This document shows, one piece after another, positions 6,343 to 7,398 of a stretch of DNA of 7,398 nt. The stretch spans positions 1 through 7,398 of the forward strand of contig SLRI01000048.1 of the NCBI GenBank assembly GCA_007131045.1. Direction: 5' to 3'. The position numbers were made by a program, and so were the translations under genes. Below the pieces are notes generated by a model, which was not told the DNA's origin, did not search any database, and saw only the letters and a program-made list of their open reading frames with translations. This stretch comes from Rhodospirillales bacterium. GTDB lineage: Bacteria; Pseudomonadota; Alphaproteobacteria; Geminicoccales; Geminicoccaceae. How positions within the stretch are numbered: position 1 is the first letter of the stretch; each line of letters starts with the position of its first letter.

Positions 6343-7284
6343 TTAGCGTTGCCCCTTGATGTAGGGTCGCATGAGAGCCTGCGGGTAGGACGCCCGGCGC
6401 GCCATGACCACGAGAGCCAGGATGCTGAGAAGGTAGGGCATCATCAAGAACAATTGGTAGGGCACGGCCCCGCCGACGACCTGCTGCAGGCGGACCTGAA
6501 AAGCGTCGAAGGCGCCGAAGAGCAGGGCACCGAGGAGCGCCTTCCAGGGGACCCACGAGGCGAAGACGACCAAGGCGATGCAGATCCAGCCGCGGCCGGC
6601 GACCATCTCGAAGAAGAAGGCGTTGAAGGCGGAAAGGGTGAGAAAGGCGCCGCCCACGGCCATCAGCGCACTGCCGACCATCAGTGCGCCGATCCGCAGC
6701 AGATAGACGTCGAGGCCTTGCGCCTCGGCTGCGGCCGGGTTCTCGCCGCAGGTGCGCACCGCCAGGCCCAGCGGCGTGCGGTAGAGCACGTAGGCGATGG
6801 CGGGCACCAGGAGGAGGGCGAGCCAAGTCAGCGCCGTCTGTTGGCCGAGGACGGGGCCGAAGAAGGGGACGGCCAAGAGCCAGTCGGGGTCGAGCGGCTG
6901 GAAGGGGATGATGCGCGGCGGGCTGGCGACGTCGGGGAGCAGCATGCGGTAGGTGAAGTAGGCGAGCGAGGTGGCGAGCAGCGTGATGCCGATGCCGGTG
7001 ACGTGCTGCGAGAGGCCCAAGGGCACGGTCAAGGCACCGTGCAAGAGGCCGAAGGCGGCCCCGACACAAGCCGCGAGCAGGATGCCGGTCCAGAGGTCGA
7101 AGCCCAGATAGACGAAGAGCCAGCCGGACATCGCCCCTATGGTCATGATGCCTTCGATGCCGAGATTGAGCACGCCGGCGCGCTCGCAGATCAATTCGCC
7201 GAGTACACCGAAGATCAAGGGCGTGGCGATCCGAAGCGTGGCGGCCCAAAAGCTCGTCTGCAGCAGGATGTCGAGGATGTCCAC
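6343..7284 (-). CDS. ABC transporter permease, BMP/nucleoside (BPD_transp_2) type
   Basis: A 313-residue polytopic inner-membrane permease resembling the second permease (YufQ/NupQ-like) of nucleoside-type ABC importers that use BMP-family binding proteins. The N-terminal TLRIATPLIFGVLGELICER followed by AGVLNLGIEGIMTIGA (~17-51) is characteristic of this group. Further hydrophobic segments lie at about 53-86, 94-113, 150-168, 195-217, 232-265 and 277-296. The cytoplasmic loop PLGLAVRTCGENPAAAEAQG (171-190) is the likely ATPase-coupling region. The GTG start at 7284 directly follows a TAG stop in the same frame, so no upstream start is possible, and the N-terminus fits the family. No good ribosome binding site is seen (GGAAG is about 11 bases away), so translation may depend on coupling to the upstream gene. 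The partner permease, ATPase and binding protein are not in the window. The deaminase neighbour suggests a nucleobase or nucleoside cargo. Confidence 0.9.
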   Translation of the reverse strand: MDILDILLQTSFWAATLRIATPLIFGVLGELICERAGVLNLGIEGIMTIGAMSGWLFVYLGFDLWTGILLAACVGAAFGLLHGALTVPLGLSQHVTGIGITLLATSLAYFTYRMLLPDVASPPRIIPFQPLDPDWLLAVPFFGPVLGQQTALTWLALLLVPAIAYVLYRTPLGLAVRTCGENPAAAEAQGLDVYLLRIGALMVGSALMAVGGAFLTLSAFNAFFFEMVAGRGWICIALVVFASWVPWKALLGALLFGAFDAFQVRLQQVVGGAVPYQLFLMMPYLLSILALVVMARRASYPQALMRPYIKGQR

Positions 7285-7398
7285 CTAGCGGATTACTTCC
7301 ACTGGCACGCCCAGGTCGAGCTTGGCCCAAGCGCGATCGCTGGTCAGGAGGGGAAGACCCAGACGCAGGGCGAGGGCAATGCACGCACGATCGCCGAA
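7285..7398 (-). CDS. PIN-domain protein (VapC-like), C-terminal 37 residues
   Basis: Only the end of this gene is in the window, and it continues past the right edge. The 37 residues start FGDRACIALALRLGLPLLTS and continue DRAWAKLDLGVPVEVIR before a TAG at 7287-7285. GDRAC(I/L)ALA, then LP(L)LT(S/A)DRAW, then a hydrophobic strand ending in IR is the typical C-terminus of VapC-family PIN ribonucleases. The Asp of GDR and the Asp of SDR match the late acidic, metal-binding positions. VapC toxins cleave RNA and are held by a VapB antitoxin usually encoded just upstream, here out of view. The stop codon directly abuts the permease's GTG in the same frame. The assignment rests on a short but distinctive segment. 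Whether the gene is intact, and whether it belongs to a toxin-antitoxin pair, cannot be judged. Confidence 0.8.
   Translation of the reverse strand, partial: FGDRACIALALRLGLPLLTSDRAWAKLDLGVPVEVIR

Noticed and set aside
6317..7384. A 355-codon minus-strand frame overlapping the permease
   Set aside because: Arg/Pro/His-rich translation typical of a shifted frame. The neighbouring frame gives a clear membrane permease and, upstream, the PIN-domain tail.
1..7398. CRISPR arrays, tRNA or rRNA genes
   Set aside because: No regularly spaced repeats and no tRNA or rRNA signature sequences were noticed on either strand by eye.

Overview
The window is GC-rich DNA with the strong codon bias that leaves long antisense reading frames open. 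This suggests a high-GC proteobacterium, perhaps an alphaproteobacterium, but nothing here fixes the taxon. Four complete genes and one truncated gene lie on the minus strand. A decayed transposase lies on the plus strand at the left edge.

Left edge (1-807): the C-terminal half of an IS110-family transposase (106-572) is broken by a frameshifting extra segment of about 35 bases. That segment contains a perfect 8-bp hairpin. Beyond it, about 235 bases carry no gene but hold three interlaced inverted repeats (668-762).

Middle (808-4602): a 1109-residue SNF2-family DNA translocase with an N-terminal SWIM zinc-binding motif is intact, with its motor motifs in place. About 465 bases upstream of it hold no convincing gene. 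This gap contains a short operator-like palindrome and a tandem 9-base repeat.

Right part (4603-7398): read on the minus strand, the order is the tail of a PIN-domain (VapC-like) protein, an inner-membrane permease of the BMP/nucleoside ABC transporter type, a CodA-like cytosine deaminase family amidohydrolase, and a small three-helix membrane protein. PIN stop and permease start abut, permease and deaminase are 32 bases apart, and deaminase and small protein are 79 bases apart. This looks like one transcription unit. Permease and deaminase fit uptake of a nucleobase, nucleoside or related N-heterocycle followed by deamination. The substrate-binding protein, ATPase and partner permease are not in the window and would be expected further right.

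No wholly new system can be demonstrated. The points most worth following are the Asp-to-Cys change beside the deaminase's metal ligand, the PIN gene directly joined to a transporter permease, and the interlaced repeats next to the transposase remnant.
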